IMG/VR virus record: IMGVR_UViG_3300046004_000632
Coordinates: 1 to 37,186 of that record
Strand: one strand, 5' to 3'
Length of the DNA: 37,186 nucleotides
Source: a virus
The notes under the pieces are model-generated. The model was given only the letters and a program-made list of their open reading frames with translations. It was not told where the DNA came from and did no database searches. Shown here one piece after another: positions 36,416-37,186 of the stretch (positions are counted from its first letter, which is position 1; each line of letters starts with the position of its first letter). The position numbers and the translations under genes were made by a program.

Positions 36416-36445
36416 CATTGACGCTATGCAGAATATATAGCAATG
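36416..36445. promoter_or_regulatory. Imperfect dyad between Cro-like and repeat-protein genes
   Basis: The 30 bases begin CATTG and end CAATG, with GCTAT and ATAGC inside, offset by two bases. On the minus strand the centre reads TATATATT, a good -10 element (a TTCGGC -35 is 16-18 bases upstream). On the plus strand TTGACG at 36418 could serve as a -35. It is a likely operator/promoter for both divergent genes. Confidence 0.45.
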
Positions 36446-36484
36446 TGAACGCATGGCCGAACGCATCGGCTGGGAGAAATGACC

Positions 36485-37186
36485 ATGACCAAAGATCACA
36501 AAATCACCGCATACAAGGGCTTCAACGCAGACTGGACCTGTCGCGGGTTCCAGTATGAGGTCGGGAAAACCTACGCGCATGAGGGAGATGTGGGCGTGTG
36601 CAACGCTGGATTTCACGCCTGCGAAAACCCTCTGGAGGTTTTTCAACACTATGCGCCGACGGGTAAGTTTGCTGTAGTCGAAATGTCCGGCAACATCAGC
36701 AAATCGACCGATGGTGATACAAAGCTGGCATCGGCATGGATCAGCGTGACTGTTGAATTGTCGCTGCACGATTTCATCGGTCGCGCAATTGCGTGGTTGA
36801 CTGTTAATGCAAAGTCTAAAGAAAAACACGCAACGGGCGACCAATCCGCCGCATCCGCAACGGGCGACCAATCCGCCGCGTCCGCAACGGGCGACCGATC
36901 CGCCGCGTCCGCAACGGGCGACCAATCCGCAGCATCCGCAACGGGATACCGATCCGCCGCATCCGCAACGGGCGACCGATCCGCCGCATCCGCAACGGGA
37001 TACCGATCCGCAGCATCCGCAACGGGATACCGATCCGCCGCATCCGCAACGGGCGACCGATCCGCCGCATCCGCAACGGGATACCGATCCGCCGCATCCG
37101 CAACGGGATACCAATCCGCCGCATCCGCAACGGGCGCCCAATCCGCCGCGTCCGCAACGGGCGACCAATCCGCCGCATCCGCAACG
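36485..37186 (+). CDS. DUF7666-like protein with nonapeptide repeats, N-terminal part (continues at 1)
   Basis: ATG 36485 lies 8 bases after GGGAG; ATG 36479 is in frame but too close. The first 115 residues are globular: MTKDHKITAYKGFNADWTCR, GFQYEVGKTYAHEGDV, CNAGFHACENPLEVFQHY, the pattern K-G-F-n-x-D-x-x-C-R-G-F-Q-Y-x-V-G of DUF7666 as I recall it. From base 36830, nine-residue units A-T-G-x-x-S-A-A-S follow to the window's end with DQ, DR, YR, YQ or AQ at the variable pair. Joined to 1-427 the protein has about 18 repeats and 333 residues. Regular Gly and Ser spacing suggests a beta-solenoid rod. No signal peptide. Role unknown. Confidence 0.85.
   Translation, partial: MTKDHKITAYKGFNADWTCRGFQYEVGKTYAHEGDVGVCNAGFHACENPLEVFQHYAPTGKFAVVEMSGNISKSTDGDTKLASAWISVTVELSLHDFIGRAIAWLTVNAKSKEKHATGDQSAASATGDQSAASATGDRSAASATGDQSAASATGYRSAASATGDRSAASATGYRSAASATGYRSAASATGDRSAASATGYRSAASATGYQSAASATGAQSAASATGDQSAASAT
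36830..37186 (+). repeat. 27-bp coding tandem repeat, right end
   Basis: Thirteen full units and the start of a fourteenth run to the end of the window. The last four (YR, YQ, AQ, DQ) equal the 108-base higher-order unit at 1-108, and the last 127 bases equal the first 127 of the window. The earlier nine units mix DQ, DR and YR without that order. Confidence 0.95.

Noticed and set aside
36386-37184. Long minus-strand frames over the repeat region
   Set aside because: They are mirror frames of the tandem repeat, full of Cys/Gly/Arg or Arg/Ile/Pro repeats, and have no proper start region.
36830-37186. Possible CRISPR-like array of 27-bp repeats (also 1-256)
   Set aside because: Units abut with no spacers and form a continuous reading frame of nine-residue repeats; no cas genes are present.
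1-37186. tRNA genes
   Set aside because: No cloverleaf with a TTCGA-type arm and CCA end was noticed by eye; a tRNAscan run would be needed to exclude one.

Overview
The window looks like the essentially complete genome of a short-tailed (podovirus-like) double-stranded DNA phage. The host is probably an alphaproteobacterium, perhaps Rhodobacterales. That inference rests on GC-rich codon use, a P22-like set of head-tail genes (portal, gp4-like adaptor, gp10-like hub, internal virion proteins, no tape measure or sheath) and small early proteins of a kind common in Rhodobacter-type phages. The first 127 bases are identical to the last 127 bases, and one gene runs off the right end and resumes at the left end. 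The contig is therefore circular or circularly permuted, with about 37,059 unique bases; the junction lies in a 27-bp tandem repeat, so the repeat copy number is uncertain. No integrase, CI-type repressor, DNA polymerase, primase, RNA polymerase, tRNA or CRISPR array was recognised.

Layout. (1) 36485 through the junction to 5887, plus strand: an accessory operon of tightly overlapping genes. It starts with a DUF7666-like protein carrying about 18 nonapeptide repeats, continues with a run of small hypothetical, zinc-binding and membrane proteins including a Lar-like anti-restriction protein, and ends with an SNF2-type helicase, an N4/N6 DNA methyltransferase and two small proteins before a clear terminator at 5950-5987. 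(2) 29715 down to 6016, minus strand: replication initiator and helicase-loader-like genes, four DNA-binding regulators, terminase small and large subunits, portal, scaffold, major capsid protein, decoration protein, adaptor, tail hub, internal virion proteins (one with a lytic transglycosylase domain, one with an S74-type chaperone end), tail fibre, an esterase tailspike, and the lysis cassette (small membrane proteins, GH19 endolysin, Rz/Rz1-like spanins). One plus-strand membrane-protein gene with its own promoter (11101-11304) interrupts this operon. (3) 31840 down to 29825, minus strand: early regulators and DNA-metabolism genes (ribbon-helix-helix protein, VRR-NUC nuclease, DnaA domain IV-like protein), ended by a perfect hairpin terminator. 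(4) 31919 to 35974, plus strand: ERF recombinase, coiled-coil protein, SSB, an AT-rich inserted HNH/AP2 endonuclease, a second copy of the small-gene/Lar cassette, and an HNH nuclease. (5) 36368 down to 36156, minus strand: a Cro-like regulator with its own terminator.

How the parts fit. Replication probably uses the host replisome, recruited by the O-like initiator (which seems to contain an iteron-type origin inside its own gene) and a loader-like partner, with ERF and SSB for recombination. Early transcription is probably set by two overlapping face-to-face promoters between 31840 and 31919, the ribbon-helix-helix protein and the Cro-like protein. Late genes are a single long minus-strand block expressed by host RNA polymerase. 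The most unusual items are the higher-order repeat gene at the junction, the helicase-methyltransferase pair, the duplicated Lar cassette, the antisense membrane-protein gene, the long overlap of the two replication genes with internal iterons, and the recent-looking HNH insertion after SSB.
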